Shown here: piece after piece, positions 12,241-23,365 of the stretch
How the letters are laid out: every line of letters starts with the position of its first letter
Position numbering within the stretch: the stretch's first letter is position 1
Source of the DNA: Cucumis sativus
Lineage: Eukaryota > Streptophyta > Magnoliopsida > Cucurbitales > Cucurbitaceae
NCBI RefSeq assembly: GCF_000004075.3
Contig: NC_026655.2
Location: 5,394,001 to 5,458,000, forward strand
Length of the DNA stretch: 64,000 bases
Reading direction: 5' to 3'
Position numbers and translations under genes: made by a program
Notes under the pieces: generated by a model
Database searches by the model: none
Told to the model about the DNA's origin: nothing
Seen by the model: the letters and a program-made list of their open reading frames with translations, nothing else

Positions 12241-15200
12241 TTCAGAAAAGTACTAAGTTTGCAGTCTCAGACATGAGGCCAGGAATGAATTGGCTCAAGG
12301 ATGACATTTTGGAGTTATGACTTTCAGAGTAGGTTATGCTGTGGAAGAAAGAGTGACGAGGATGAAAATGGAAATGGGGAGCTTGCAAGCTAGGAAACAA
12401 TAAATGGTCTTAGAAAAAAGTGACAGAGGTATTGAAGAGGCTAATTTAGTGGTTCATGAAGGCTCTAGTAAAGAGATAGTGAACAAGACTACAAGAGAAT
12501 GACATGCAATGCAACTTAAAAGATAAGCATTTTCACAGGCTAATTTAGAGAGAGGGAGAGGGAGAGGGAGAGGGAGAGAGTTTTTTATATGAAAAATGGA
12601 CAAAAACCAAGACAGTGAAAGAAGCAGCCTCGTTTTTGCGCCTAGGCTATATCTTCACGGAAGTAATTCGAAACAATAAAAGTATTATTTAACAGTTTAA
12701 AGATTAAAATAAAAAGTTCTTTTCTTGAGTTAATCAATATAATGCCTGATCTTTTGCACATGGGGAGGAGCCAAAAAAAGAAAGCAAAACATTACAAGAG
12801 TAGTTAAATAGTTTAATGATTAAAAGAATAAGTACATTTCCACGTTCTTAATTCTACAGCTATGTAAGCTATGGCTATGAGAAAAACCACTAGCCAATGC
12901 AGGACAAAAATTTCAATTTGTTATTTGAAAGTTCTAAACTGTTTTCATAGAATTCGTGAAAAAACGAAAACCCTCTTCAGATTTGGTCAAGTTCTAAACT
13001 AACATGGAAGCGAACTTTAAACACTTTGAATTTTGAAAGGATCGTTAGAGATTTTTCGGGGCTCCTTTTCATTTATTCTGAGACCCCATTTGAAACAAAC
13101 GGCAAGTTTGGGGTATCTGGCCCATATTAGAACGAGCAGCGACATGACATCGCCATTAATGGCAAAATAGAAACTCAAGCATTGAATAAGCAGAGAGAAA
13201 ATTATCAAGTTTGGTCATTTCTACTTTGTTTTGGGCCCATTTTCAGGTGCATGAAAAACCCTTGTCTTCTTGATGAAAAAGCTTGCGAAATGGCTGGCCA
13301 AATTGGCATTTGGCAATGTCCTGCCTTGATAACCAAAGGACAGCCTCTGTTTCATTATCTTCCCTCTCTCTCTCTCAAAGCACAGCCTCTGATTCATTAT
13401 CTCTTTAAGTGTCTCAGTTTGGCTGGGATTTAGATAAAGACTTAGAAAATGGAAGCACAGCCTCATGTGTCAATGTTGAAAGAGAAATTGGAGAATATTG
13501 ACATTAGGCCAATAGAAAGGTGACAAAGAAGATAAGAATGTTTGACATTAGGGAAGTAGACAAAATGTGGGTATATGAAATTTGGGAGGATATGTTGGGA
13601 ATTTTTTTTTTTTTTTAAAAAAAATTATGTTAATTAGCAAGCTATGAGGAATTTGATAATGGGGTTTTTTGTTGAACAAAAAAATGGGAGGTTTGGATGA
13701 AGAAGAAACCAGTTTGAGAGCTGAAACCGACTTGATATTGGGGTTAGATGTCATCATTAATGAGAGGAAATGCCGATCGTACTATATAAGAAAGAAGTCA
13801 GAATGTTTGATCAATGAAAAGAAGGAAGGCAAGGTCACAAAGGAAGTGGAAAAAAAAAAATCCAATTTGGCGTTTAGAATTTACTTCAAAATGTGATATA
13901 GTATCAGAATATTAATGGCATTGATGATTGAGGTCTTGGTTGTCGAACCAGAAATGGTGGGTTGCGTCTTTTATACGATAAAGGGGCCTGGATTTGAGCT
14001 ATGACTAGATTGGGAAAAGAGAAAGAAAGTTAGATCATTCACTGTTCAAATTCATTCTCTCACTGCCTTGGTTTTGCAGTGGATCTGTCATTGTAGGTTT
14101 GTTATCTATGGCTTCTCTGTTGCCTTCTTTCTCTTCCTTGGTTCTTGTTTAGGCTTCATGAAGGTATCAATGAAGAAAGAAAAATGGTGTCCAATGAGAT
14201 TGAGATCTACTTGTCTTGCCCTGTCAGTGGTCAACACTTCCTTTCACCAGGCCTCTAATTATGTCTTGTTTAACTTTGCTTTAATGCACAGTAATCAGAT
14301 CACAGAAAGATAGTGTTCATGTATGAATTGCTCACGAAAGAGCTACCTTTGGTTTGATGTGTCGATGAAGTTAGCGGACAGTGAGCAGATGCAGATGAAT
14401 TCTTCAATGAGGTAAACTTGATTAGAGGATTACAAAGCAAGAACTTTGTAGAACTTCTGGGATTTATATTCTCAAGACGAGTACATTAAGAACTTCAAAG
14501 TATGAACTCAGTTGTATCATCTTTGATCTAGTGTTTTATTCTTTATATCTGTTTATAAATTTTTCGAGCAACGGCCTGTTTCCTTTTTTATTAACATTCA
14601 AGTGACTCTACATTATGCTAGGGTTGTGGTTCTTGAGATCGTATGTGGAAATGATACTTTTTTCATGCGAGGCTCAAATTCAGCTCTGCACATTGTGATT
14701 CTCTAAGATTTTACATGAATGATATACGTTAGTTTGCTCAGTACTATTTGTATTGTACTCTACGTTTCTCCAAGGACACGATTTTCATTGTTCTTTTAAC
14801 AGGTATGGATGCATTCCTGAGAACAAGAGCTTTAACGCAGACGACTCGATCTGTTGGAAGCGATACCATGAACTTCAACACAATAGTCATAAGGCATGCA
14901 ACTTTTATATTAAGTCCACCTCTTTGAGAAGGATCCAATGAACGGAAGATATCAAGGGCACCTGAAGTTTATAATTTTGGAGGAAAATGTTTGTGTAAAG
15001 TATAGAAAAGCCGGTCAATGAACTCGCACTTGAAGGTGATTGGAATGAGAAAATATCTAAAAAGAATTTGGTTTCCACTCAAACTCCTTGTGGGTCCTAA
15101 AGCTGCTGTGAAATGGGATGATGAAACTCACACAGTTCAAACTTTTGTTGAACTCGTAGTTGCACCATGTTCTATTCCACTTCTGATCTCTTTGTAAATT

Positions 15201-15759
15201 GAAGATGATTGCTTAAAAACTGAAGTTCAATCAAATTAAAGTATTCCATACTCAATCAAGTACCCAGAACTAGAATGTTGTTAATAATGATTTAAAGCAA
15301 AAATCTAAACTTGTAAGAGAACTAATCAGAACTTAAATGTTTTTTCAAATCTGCTTTTCCTCTACTTCCTCCCCCTTTTTACTTATGAAAAGACATAATC
15401 ATATCCTCGATCATCTTTTGTCTATTACATTAAGCAGTCAATGTTTTCCTCATGTTAAACCTTTTCAAGCTTATCAACAGTCTATTTGATTGATAACTGC
15501 AGAAGAAACGACCCAAAATTCCAAAACATCATTAGGAAATTATCTACAAATATTTCCAGTTTATTTTTACAGTCCCTAGGCTTCACATTTCCACATTAAC
15601 TATTCAAAGGAAAAAAGAAAAAGAATGAGATCTTGGAATGACCCACCAAACAAAAACCAAAGGAAACACCTTTGTATCTTCAATCTTTCCTTAATTATAC
15701 GGAGTCTGAATCCATCTTGAGCTGGAAAACACATCTGTTATCTGAAGATGGCTTATCCT
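12241..15759. other. Intergenic region upstream of the Ig-repeat gene
   Basis: Roughly 12241-12600 should hold the 5' UTR and promoter of the minus-strand Ig-repeat gene; it includes a GA-rich repeat at 12547-12580. The rest (to the end of the LRR gene at 15760) has several short open frames in both strands but no gene I can defend. A direct repeat of a cagcctctg-ttcattatct phrase occurs near 13343 and 13383, and a T/A homopolymer tract at about 13600-13624. Confidence 0.5.
12547..12580. repeat. GA-rich microsatellite (GAGAGG)n
   Basis: Run of GAGAGG-type units on the plus strand, hence CT-rich on the coding strand of the neighbouring gene. Pyrimidine tracts of this kind are common in plant core promoters and 5' UTRs. 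Confidence 0.85.
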
Positions 15760-18609
15760 TTAGAATGTCACGGAATCAACTTTCCAGTACTGACCTACAT
15801 TCTTGTCATTTCTATAAACCCATTTCACCTCTTCTCTGCCATGTTCATTCCCACTTCCATCAGAGCTCGAAATTACAGAAACCTTTCTCCAATTGCACCA
15901 GATTCTCAGCATAATATACAGCATGATTAGACAAATAACCATGGAGGTAAAAACAATGGCCACAATAATGCCTATTACTGCAGCCTTGGATAATCTGCTT
16001 GTCTCTTGGCTTGCAGATTTTGAACATGTTGATAGAGGTCGGCCACATAGTTCATCATTACCCTTGAATGAGGTTAATGGAAAATCTGAAAAGAGTTGAG
16101 GGATTGATCCTTGTAGTTGATTATCTGAGAGATTCAGGATATGTATGCTTGTCAGTTGTTCAAGTGAAGTCGGGATTTCACCGATGAGATGATTTGAAGA
16201 GAGATCCAATCTTTCGAGCTTCATTAGATTTCCAATGGATGATGGGATTTTACCAGATATAAGATTTTTGCTTAAATCCAGTGCTACCTGTAAATCACTC
16301 AGCTCTCCAAGCTCTTGAGGGATCTCACCTGTCAAGAAGTTTTCAGATAGTTTCAGCTCATAGAGTTTGCTACACTTTTCGATCGTTGATGGAATGGAGC
16401 CTGAAAGGTTGTTTCTTTCCAGGTTAAGAACATTGAGGAAGGTGAAATTTCCAATCTCCAGTGGAATCATTCCTGATAGATTGTTGTTATGGAGAGAGAG
16501 CTTAAGTAATTTGGAACAGCTTCCAATTTCTGCAGGTATTCTCCCATACAAGTTGTTGGACGAGAAATCGAGCTCGCCAACTGCTTGTAAGTTTCCTATC
16601 AGTGGAGTGATGGTTCCTGTCAGTCTGTTGTCATTAAGCAGAAAGTGTTCAAGCTTGGTACAGTTGAAGAGTTGAGGTGACATTTCTCCTGTGAGATTGT
16701 TGTGTGATAAATCAAGAAAGTTTAGCTCTTTCAATTGGCCGAATTCAGACGGAATATAACCAGTGAGTCTGTTGTGTGCGAGGCGAAGACGCCTCAAGTT
16801 TCTGGAATTGATCAATCTAGAAGGAATATGACCTGAAAAACTGTTATTTGTCAAATCCAATGCGGTTAGGGAATTCAAGCCACAGAGAGGAAGAATGGTT
16901 CCATTAAACTTATTATTGGAAAAGTTTATTATCTTTAGACGTTTGAGAATGAAGAATGATACAGGAAGAGGGCCTTCAAGAGAGTTGTTATATAGAGTAA
17001 TGGTGCTCAATTCTGAGAGGAGACCTAAAGTGGAAGGCAATGATCCTGAGAGATTGTTGTCAGCCAAAGCCAACAACTGAAGGCTTTTGCAATAGCCCAA
17101 ACTTGCTGGGATGGGACCCCACAAGAAGTTTTGCCTTAGATGAAGCACAATCAGGTTCTTCAGGCTCCCAATATTCTCAGGAATGGGCCCTATAAAATGA
17201 TTACCAAAGAAATCAATCTCCATCAAGTTCGAGCAGTTTGTAAGCTCGTTTGGAATGCTTCCTGTCATTTGATTATCATAGAGGAAAATGAAACTCAACT
17301 TTTTTAGCTTCCCTATCTCCTTTGGAATAGTCCCTGTGAGCTTGTTGTCAAACAAATACAGGTCCTCCAAGTTGCTCATGTTCCCAATTTGGGGAGGTAT
17401 AAATCCAGTGAAACTGTTGTTGTTGAGTAAAAGAACTGTTAGGTGCTCGAGATCGTCCAGACCAGGCGGTAGATCTCCTTCAAGCCTGTTACCAGAAAGA
17501 TCCAACTGTTGTAGTGAGGAACAGTTCAGCAACTCTTGTGGGAACTTGCCAGATAGCTTGTTTCTGGCAAGAAATAATTGTTGAAGATTTGAAGTTCTGA
17601 AGCAGAAGCTGTTTGGAATATTACCTGTTAAAGCATTATCTGATAACACCAGAGTTGTAAGATTCTGCAGCTGTGCGTTCAATAGGCTTATGGTTCCTGA
17701 GAGGTTGTTTCTTGATAAATCTACTTCCTCAAGAAGAACCAACTGATTTATCTCAGGAGGTATTTCTCCACTGAGCCTATTTCCAAGCAAGTTCAAGTAC
17801 ACCAAATTGGAAAGACCACTAAATGCAACAGGAATTGACCCAGAAAGGCTGTTATTGGCCAAATTCAAAACTCTTAATGATTTTATTGAGCCTAATGAAT
17901 CAGGAATGTTGCCATCGAACATATTATTCGATGCTAACAAGTCTTCAAGCTCTTCGTTTCCGCGAATGGTGTCGGGAATAGAACCACTGAGTCTGTTCTG
18001 CTGCAAATTAAGAGATATCAGATGCTTCAAGTTACCAATCTCAACTGGAATACTTCCATTGAATTCACAATAGCCAAGACCCAGAACAGTCAAATTAGTC
18101 AAGTTTCCAATAAATGGTGTGATTTCACCTGATAACAAGTTGTTACCTATTCTGAGAGCTTGCAAGTTCTTCAAAAGCCCTATCTCAGCGGGAAGCTTTC
18201 CAGACAGGAAATTTGAGTGCAAGATCAGTACCCTTAGATTGTAAAGCTGGCCCAACTCAGAAGGTATGGAACCAGAGAGGGAGTTTGAAGACAAATCTAA
18301 CACTTCAAGTGAAGTGACATGCCATAACTCACTCCACATGGAACCTGATAATCTAGACTGAGAAAGGTTTAAACTAACAATTTGAGTCTCATCATTTGAA
18401 CATGAAATGCCATGCCAGCTACATACATGAACACTTGGAGACCAGTTTTCAAGGACTCCAACAGGATCAACCAGTTCTGATTTAATTTTCAGAAGCCAGT
18501 CAGAATTTGTTGGAGCTTGTCCTCGAGCCATGGCAAGGAGAACGCTGAGAATGAAGAAAAAGAGAATGAAGAAAAAGAGAATGAATCGCAGCGTGTAAGT
18601 GCCAGCCAT
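15760..18609 (-). CDS. GSO1-like leucine-rich-repeat receptor lacking a kinase domain
   Basis: Single-exon gene for 949 residues. Signal peptide (about 1-30, with a repeated FILFF), LRRNT-type cap (NSDWLLKIKSELVDP, WHGISC), roughly thirty plant-type LRRs with many LSGSIP/LTGEIP units and NxS/T glycosylation sites, a C-terminal cap (LCGRPLSTC), a transmembrane helix at about 876-901 and a basic, then charged, cytosolic tail of about 48 residues ending KVDSVTF. The ectodomain follows Arabidopsis GSO1/GSO2, receptors of CIF peptides, closely through its length, but there is no kinase: the frame closes normally and I see no kinase motifs in the next kilobases on that strand. I believe similar kinase-less proteins with this tail exist in other eudicots, so it is more likely a genuine receptor-like protein than a truncated kinase gene. 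Such a protein would need a kinase partner or act as a decoy; that is inference. Confidence 0.92.
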   Translation of the reverse strand: MAGTYTLRFILFFFILFFFILSVLLAMARGQAPTNSDWLLKIKSELVDPVGVLENWSPSVHVCSWHGISCSNDETQIVSLNLSQSRLSGSMWSELWHVTSLEVLDLSSNSLSGSIPSELGQLYNLRVLILHSNFLSGKLPAEIGLLKNLQALRIGNNLLSGEITPFIGNLTNLTVLGLGYCEFNGSIPVEIGNLKHLISLNLQQNRLSGSIPDTIRGNEELEDLLASNNMFDGNIPDSLGSIKSLRVLNLANNSLSGSIPVAFSGLSNLVYLNLLGNRLSGEIPPEINQLVLLEEVDLSRNNLSGTISLLNAQLQNLTTLVLSDNALTGNIPNSFCFRTSNLQQLFLARNKLSGKFPQELLNCSSLQQLDLSGNRLEGDLPPGLDDLEHLTVLLLNNNSFTGFIPPQIGNMSNLEDLYLFDNKLTGTIPKEIGKLKKLSFIFLYDNQMTGSIPNELTNCSNLMEIDFFGNHFIGPIPENIGSLKNLIVLHLRQNFLWGPIPASLGYCKSLQLLALADNNLSGSLPSTLGLLSELSTITLYNNSLEGPLPVSFFILKRLKIINFSNNKFNGTILPLCGLNSLTALDLTNNSFSGHIPSRLINSRNLRRLRLAHNRLTGYIPSEFGQLKELNFLDLSHNNLTGEMSPQLFNCTKLEHFLLNDNRLTGTITPLIGNLQAVGELDFSSNNLYGRIPAEIGSCSKLLKLSLHNNNLSGMIPLEIGNFTFLNVLNLERNNLSGSIPSTIEKCSKLYELKLSENFLTGEIPQELGELSDLQVALDLSKNLISGKIPSSIGNLMKLERLDLSSNHLIGEIPTSLEQLTSIHILNLSDNQLQGSIPQLFSDFPLTSFKGNDELCGRPLSTCSKSASQETSRLSKAAVIGIIVAIVFTSMVICLIMLYIMLRIWCNWRKVSVISSSDGSGNEHGREEVKWVYRNDKNVGQYWKVDSVTF

Positions 18610-18740
18610 GTTTCAGCTGGAATAATCATATAAAAGACATGAAGCAATCAGCATTCCAGCTCTGGTAACTGGTTCTATTTGTAGTTATAGAAGGCAGGAA
18701 AATGAAAGGGATGGTGAGAGGTTGGGAAAAGAAAAAAAAA

Positions 18741-18750
18741 GTATATAATC
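18741..18750 (-). promoter_or_regulatory. Candidate TATA box of the LRR receptor-like gene
   Basis: On the minus strand the sequence reads gattatatac about 135 bp upstream of the ATG at 18609, next to a pyrimidine-rich stretch. Position fits a TATA box with a 5' UTR of about 100 nt, but there is no transcript evidence. Confidence 0.4.
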
Positions 18751-20262
18751 TGTGACTTTTAGTTAGCCCTTATGAGATCATTAGGAGTTACAGTGATGCA
18801 TTTAAATGAATGTCGTCAATGACTGTAAACAACAGGGAAGTCTATTCTGAAACACACTAGAAAGAGCCTCCAAAAGAAAGAGAAAATATTCTATTTAATA
18901 TCAATGTCAAAAGCTAACATTAGAAATCAAATAGGCTATGTGTAGCATAACTAATTAACTCTAAAAATAATAATCAACAGTTCAAATAGAACTAACTGAC
19001 AACTTGATTAGAATATAAACTAAAGCTATTTATAGCTTTACAAGAAATTAACTGATTAACAACTCAATAGATTCTAATCAACTCAATACAGACAATTAGG
19101 CCATAAACTAGTATATTATTGCTTATTCAGCAGTAAGAAAGTCCAAAACCAGAACCTTCAAAAAGTAAACACACTTTTAACTGCCACTTTCTCTTTGTAG
19201 CTAATTTGCCTTTTTCATCATCTTTCCTAGTTCTTCTAAAACTTTGTCAGTTTATTAATCTTGTTCTTTGTTTTCTTTGAAAGAAGTCCTAAAAAACATA
19301 GTCCTTGTCAGATGAGAAAGTCTATGGAGATAAGATATAATGATGGGCATAGCTGAAAGCAATGCAAAAAAGTAAGAGGACAGACCCACTTGTGCTTACA
19401 CAGGCGTGGGCTTTCTTTAGGATCTTTTAGGAGTGTTCTCTTCTCCAACTATCTTTCCTTCTGTCATCTTTTTATAAGGTGTTAAAGTCGAAAAATAAAG
19501 AAAGCTGAAAAACGTAAACTAACAAATTTAAGACATTCTAATAAAAGAAATGTTGACAGTTACATGATTTTAACTTGCATAACACTGATATATCATTTTT
19601 ATAAGAGAAGAAAAATGTATTTTTCTAATTTGTTTAGTGTCATCCTGTTTTTGAAGTTTCAAATTTCAATGTCAACTAAAACTACCTAATACCCAATTAA
19701 AAAACAGGTAGAAAAAAGAGAACCAAAACTACTACTATTGTTTTTAGAGTAAAGGCCAGTGCTTCAGTAGTCCTAACTGTTCAAGCCCACAACACCAAGA
19801 CAAAGCAACCATGTGAGGTTTGGTGGGAGTGACTAATATAAAACTATCCCATTTGATACTGACTATTCCAAAGAGAGAGAGAGGGAAAGAGAAAGTTTAA
19901 ATAGTACAAAAATTATTCCTTTTCAAAAAATGAAGCCAATTGGAAGAGGACAAGATATTTCCCTTCATATAATGGGGATTATCCTCTTTGATGGACAATT
20001 CAGCAAATGTGTTTGTTGAGCCATCACTATACAACTTTTTGTTTTGTTTTAATCTTTTTTACATTGGTTAGTGTTGGAAACCTAAATTGTATGTTATTTA
20101 CTATTATGAGTTTGGAGTTTAGAGAGGTGTCATCTATAAACCCTCAACTCTTTCTATGCATTTGTTATTTGTATTATCTAATATTTATTTGTGATAATAA
20201 ATTGTTCTCTCTTTGCTCGCCTCGTTCTTTATTGTTTTCTTGTCAATTTCATTTGTCATAAC

Positions 20263-20711
20263 ACTTGGGGTCATTTGGACATCCAACTTCAACGTAATTA
20301 CCCCACTTAATGTTTGAATCTCTAATTATAATAATGAGTGTTTTTAACTATTATAATCTATAATTACCTACAGTAATACCATTTAAAATCTCTCATGGTC
20401 ACAAATTACTATTTTTTATCCATGCTAAAACAGTATGTACCCCAAATACAAACCGTTAAAGCTCACACATTAGATACTTAGAGTCTTGAGTTGGTTGTTA
20501 TAGGGTGAGTTTGTTGCATAAATTAAACTATTTTATTTTGGGTTATAATAGTTTACCATAGCAAAGAAGATTTTGAAATTATATTTATTATACTTAGATG
20601 TCGGGTATAAATAGTTGTAAACACCACTATTATATTTGGAGCCAGTGACACAAACATCCTTTACTGTAATAACCACTTTTTATAATAACCAACTGATGAA
20701 TGCCCCAAGTG
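20263..20711. mobile_element. Probable MITE (non-autonomous DNA transposon)
   Basis: About 449 bp bounded by short terminal inverted repeats: cacttggggtcatt at the left and aatgccccaagtg at the right, differing by one base. The inverted symmetry continues inwards: a left segment reading tataataatgagtgtttttaac is matched, as reverse complement, by a right segment near 20600-20640. Internal phrases such as gggttataatagttta are ones I associate with abundant cucurbit MITEs. No clear target-site duplication is visible, so the superfamily (hAT or PIF/Harbinger) is undecided. Confidence 0.55.
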
Positions 20712-22507
20712 CCCACTTGGATTCAAAAGTTTGGGTGGACAAGAAGAAACATCAATCAAAACGAGTTGTGTATTGGTGAGTCGCATCAAAAAATTCAAGA
20801 CAAAGAAACACAAGGTTTTGCTGATCACTTGGACCATTTGTAGCCCAAATGCTTATTACCTACCTTCTACTTTTTCTTAAGAATCAAACTCATCCTCAAG
20901 TGCTGCGCATGAACACATTAGTCAGATAAAACTTCCAAATTTCAAAATCTTCATCCTCTAATATATGTTCATACCTTTGTTACTATTATGCCAAGTAACA
21001 TACTCATTAATTTGTGTTGAGGTTATTGAATGTTGAACATTTCAATTCGTACAAGTAAATGATAGTGCCTATACTTTTTCTGATCATGAGATAAAGTTGG
21101 TGATAGTCTCAACCTCATTGCCATTTCCTCGTATTCAAAAAGATATATAATGGCATGAACATTTACATGGAGGAAAGGACAAACTTATCATTTTCCTTTA
21201 AAAAAAAAAAAAAAACACAATGGCCACACAATTTCTAGTGGAAAATTTTGAAATTTTTTCTAAAATTCACTCCAAAATTTTCCACTATCCTCAATTTTTT
21301 GTTGATTCTATTTATCTCTTTTAAGATCTACTAAATGTCTCGACAAAAGGGCAAATAGGTGCAGACTTTACATAGACACTAATGATGTCTAAACTTCATG
21401 AAGAATGATATGGTGGTGATGGGAGAATTACTACACACGGCTCTTGGAAATATTAAGCTTGAGCATCTATAGAACACCTAATTAGTATGTTTATAATATA
21501 TTGATACTTCTCAACCATTTTATTAAAGGAGAATTAACCAACAATAACTATTCTAAAGTTTAAATTTAAACGAAAAATGAATCGAACGTCATTTTTAAAA
21601 TTTGTGTGTCATCAAATTGAATCTTAGATATAAATTAATAAAAAAATGGGTTCTTTATATATAATAATGAGATTTTTTAAAAAAATAATAAAAATTACAA
21701 ACTATTGGGACTCTACAGCAAAAGATTATAAAAAACAAAAAATTCATTGGTCTATTTTAGAGCACTTTTATATATATTTGAGCAGTTTTACATGGAAGTG
21801 AGTTTTTCTTCCATTAATTTATTTTCCTTTTATTTTGTTGTGTTTTCTTTAGAAAGAAGTATCCATGTCTACGTATCTTTTTGCTTGATTTCTTCCACTT
21901 TCTAGGCTATGCCAATATCTGTTAAATAAAATTAGAATTTAGAGATGGTATGAATTTAATCTCTAAAATAATTGATTGATGCGTAATTGCATCAATTTAA
22001 ATTATGAGCTTTCATAATTATATCAATTTTCATCTCAATTACATTTCACGTGAGATTAATACAAATTATTAGTTTAGGATTAGAGTTGTATAAATGGATA
22101 TTTGCTTAAATTTTAATAAATCTAGCAGTCTAGTGGTAGGTTTAGAAATCGTTTCTTTAAAATACTTTGATTTTGAAACAGCTTTGGAAGGTTTCATATT
22201 AAATTGAGGCTAGAAAAGTATGGATTATGTCTTATTTTAACCAAATTATGGCTGATCATTGATGAGTTGGAATAACTTTTTAGTTTGGTACAAAAAGTTG
22301 TATTAGCTTTTCAATATATGAACCATAAACTAAAACATAGGTTAGTCTAGAAAGTGAATTTCTTTACCTAAGACATTCTTTTAATCCAGCAATGTATAGA
22401 ATAAAAAAATTCAAATAGACCGTGATGAAGGGAATAAACCAAGATAGTTTTTCATGTATCTTTTTGTATCATGATCTGCGATGGAGGAAATAAACCAAAC
22501 CATTTGT

Positions 22508-22657
22508 ATCTATTTGTATAATGATTAAGACATATAATAGATTATTTTGATTTATAGTAATTTATTTTGGATAATTTGTGATATCTATTTGTATAATGAT
22601 TAAGACATATAATAAATTATTTTGATTTATAATAATTTATTTTGGATAATTTGTGAT
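22508..22657. repeat. Tandem duplication, 75 bp x 2
   Basis: Two adjacent copies of a 75-bp unit beginning atctatttgtataatgatt; they differ at only a couple of positions, suggesting a fairly recent duplication. Confidence 0.9.
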
Positions 22658-23365
22658 ATTTTGTTATATTTATAAACATTTTTTAAAGTTCATTTAAAAT
22701 AATTTTCCTTCCAATACAATTGGCTCTTAAAATAGTGTTGCAGACACAGCTATAATGGCCATGAATACATCCAAATCATATTGTATTTTAGCTATATTTG
22801 CTGAAATTTGCATTTGACTATAGCCATTAGTTCCAAAAAGTAAACTAATTAAAATCTTCATGGTGGATTAGAAGTTCTCTAGTCAAAGCATAACCCAACC
22901 ACTAAATTGATCATATGTGTTTTAGAATCAATCGCCTTGGACATTATTCTATTGGCATGTCCTTTTGATTCGTTAGTCAACTCCTGCTTCATGGAGTTTC
23001 ACTTCATAAAAATGGAAATGAAGCAATACAATATATCAAATATGACTGATTGCTAACATTCAAGTTGATAATGCTTACATATACATCATTATAACAAGAA
23101 AAATGCAAATAAATGTGGAGCCTCTTCCAATTAAAAGGACACGAAGAGTTAAGAAAATTACATCCTCATCACAACATTAACAAAAATCGGAAAACTCAAG
23201 TTGTTCTGATCCTTCATTAACTCATCAAACACCAATAATCTCACATTAAAAGTGGTCAGCCAGCCCTGCTTTAACAACGAATCATGCATCTTAGATAACG
23301 TGAGAAAGAAACCGGATCTAGCCTTTGTTCTTGGTAAAGATTTGCCTCAAAATACAAGCAGTAGT

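Larger units (their letters stand above)
18610..23365. other. Gene-free AT-rich region with small repeats
   Basis: About 4.7 kb without a supportable gene. It contains the promoter of the LRR gene at its left end, a probable MITE (20263-20711), a 75-bp tandem duplication (22508-22657) and a short poly-A tract near 21200. An 84-codon open frame at 20007-20261 is hydrophobic but has no recognisable features. Confidence 0.55.

Noticed and set aside
14620-14682. Frame reading VVVLEIVCGN, like subdomain IX of a receptor kinase, on the plus strand downstream of the kinase-less receptor
   Set aside because: Only about ten residues match, it is on the strand opposite to the receptor and no neighbouring kinase motif was found; most likely chance.
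14803-14936. Possible terminal exon after a good acceptor (MDAFLRTRALTQTTRSVG...)
   Set aside because: I could not link it to an upstream exon in phase and do not recognise the protein.
15019-15198. Open frame of about 59 codons with coding-like composition (contains LLVGPKAAVKWDDE)
   Set aside because: No recognisable family, no splice partners and no promoter; not enough to call a gene.
15893-18073. Many open frames opposite the LRR gene
   Set aside because: They mirror the repeated LRR codons on the other strand and have no independent support.
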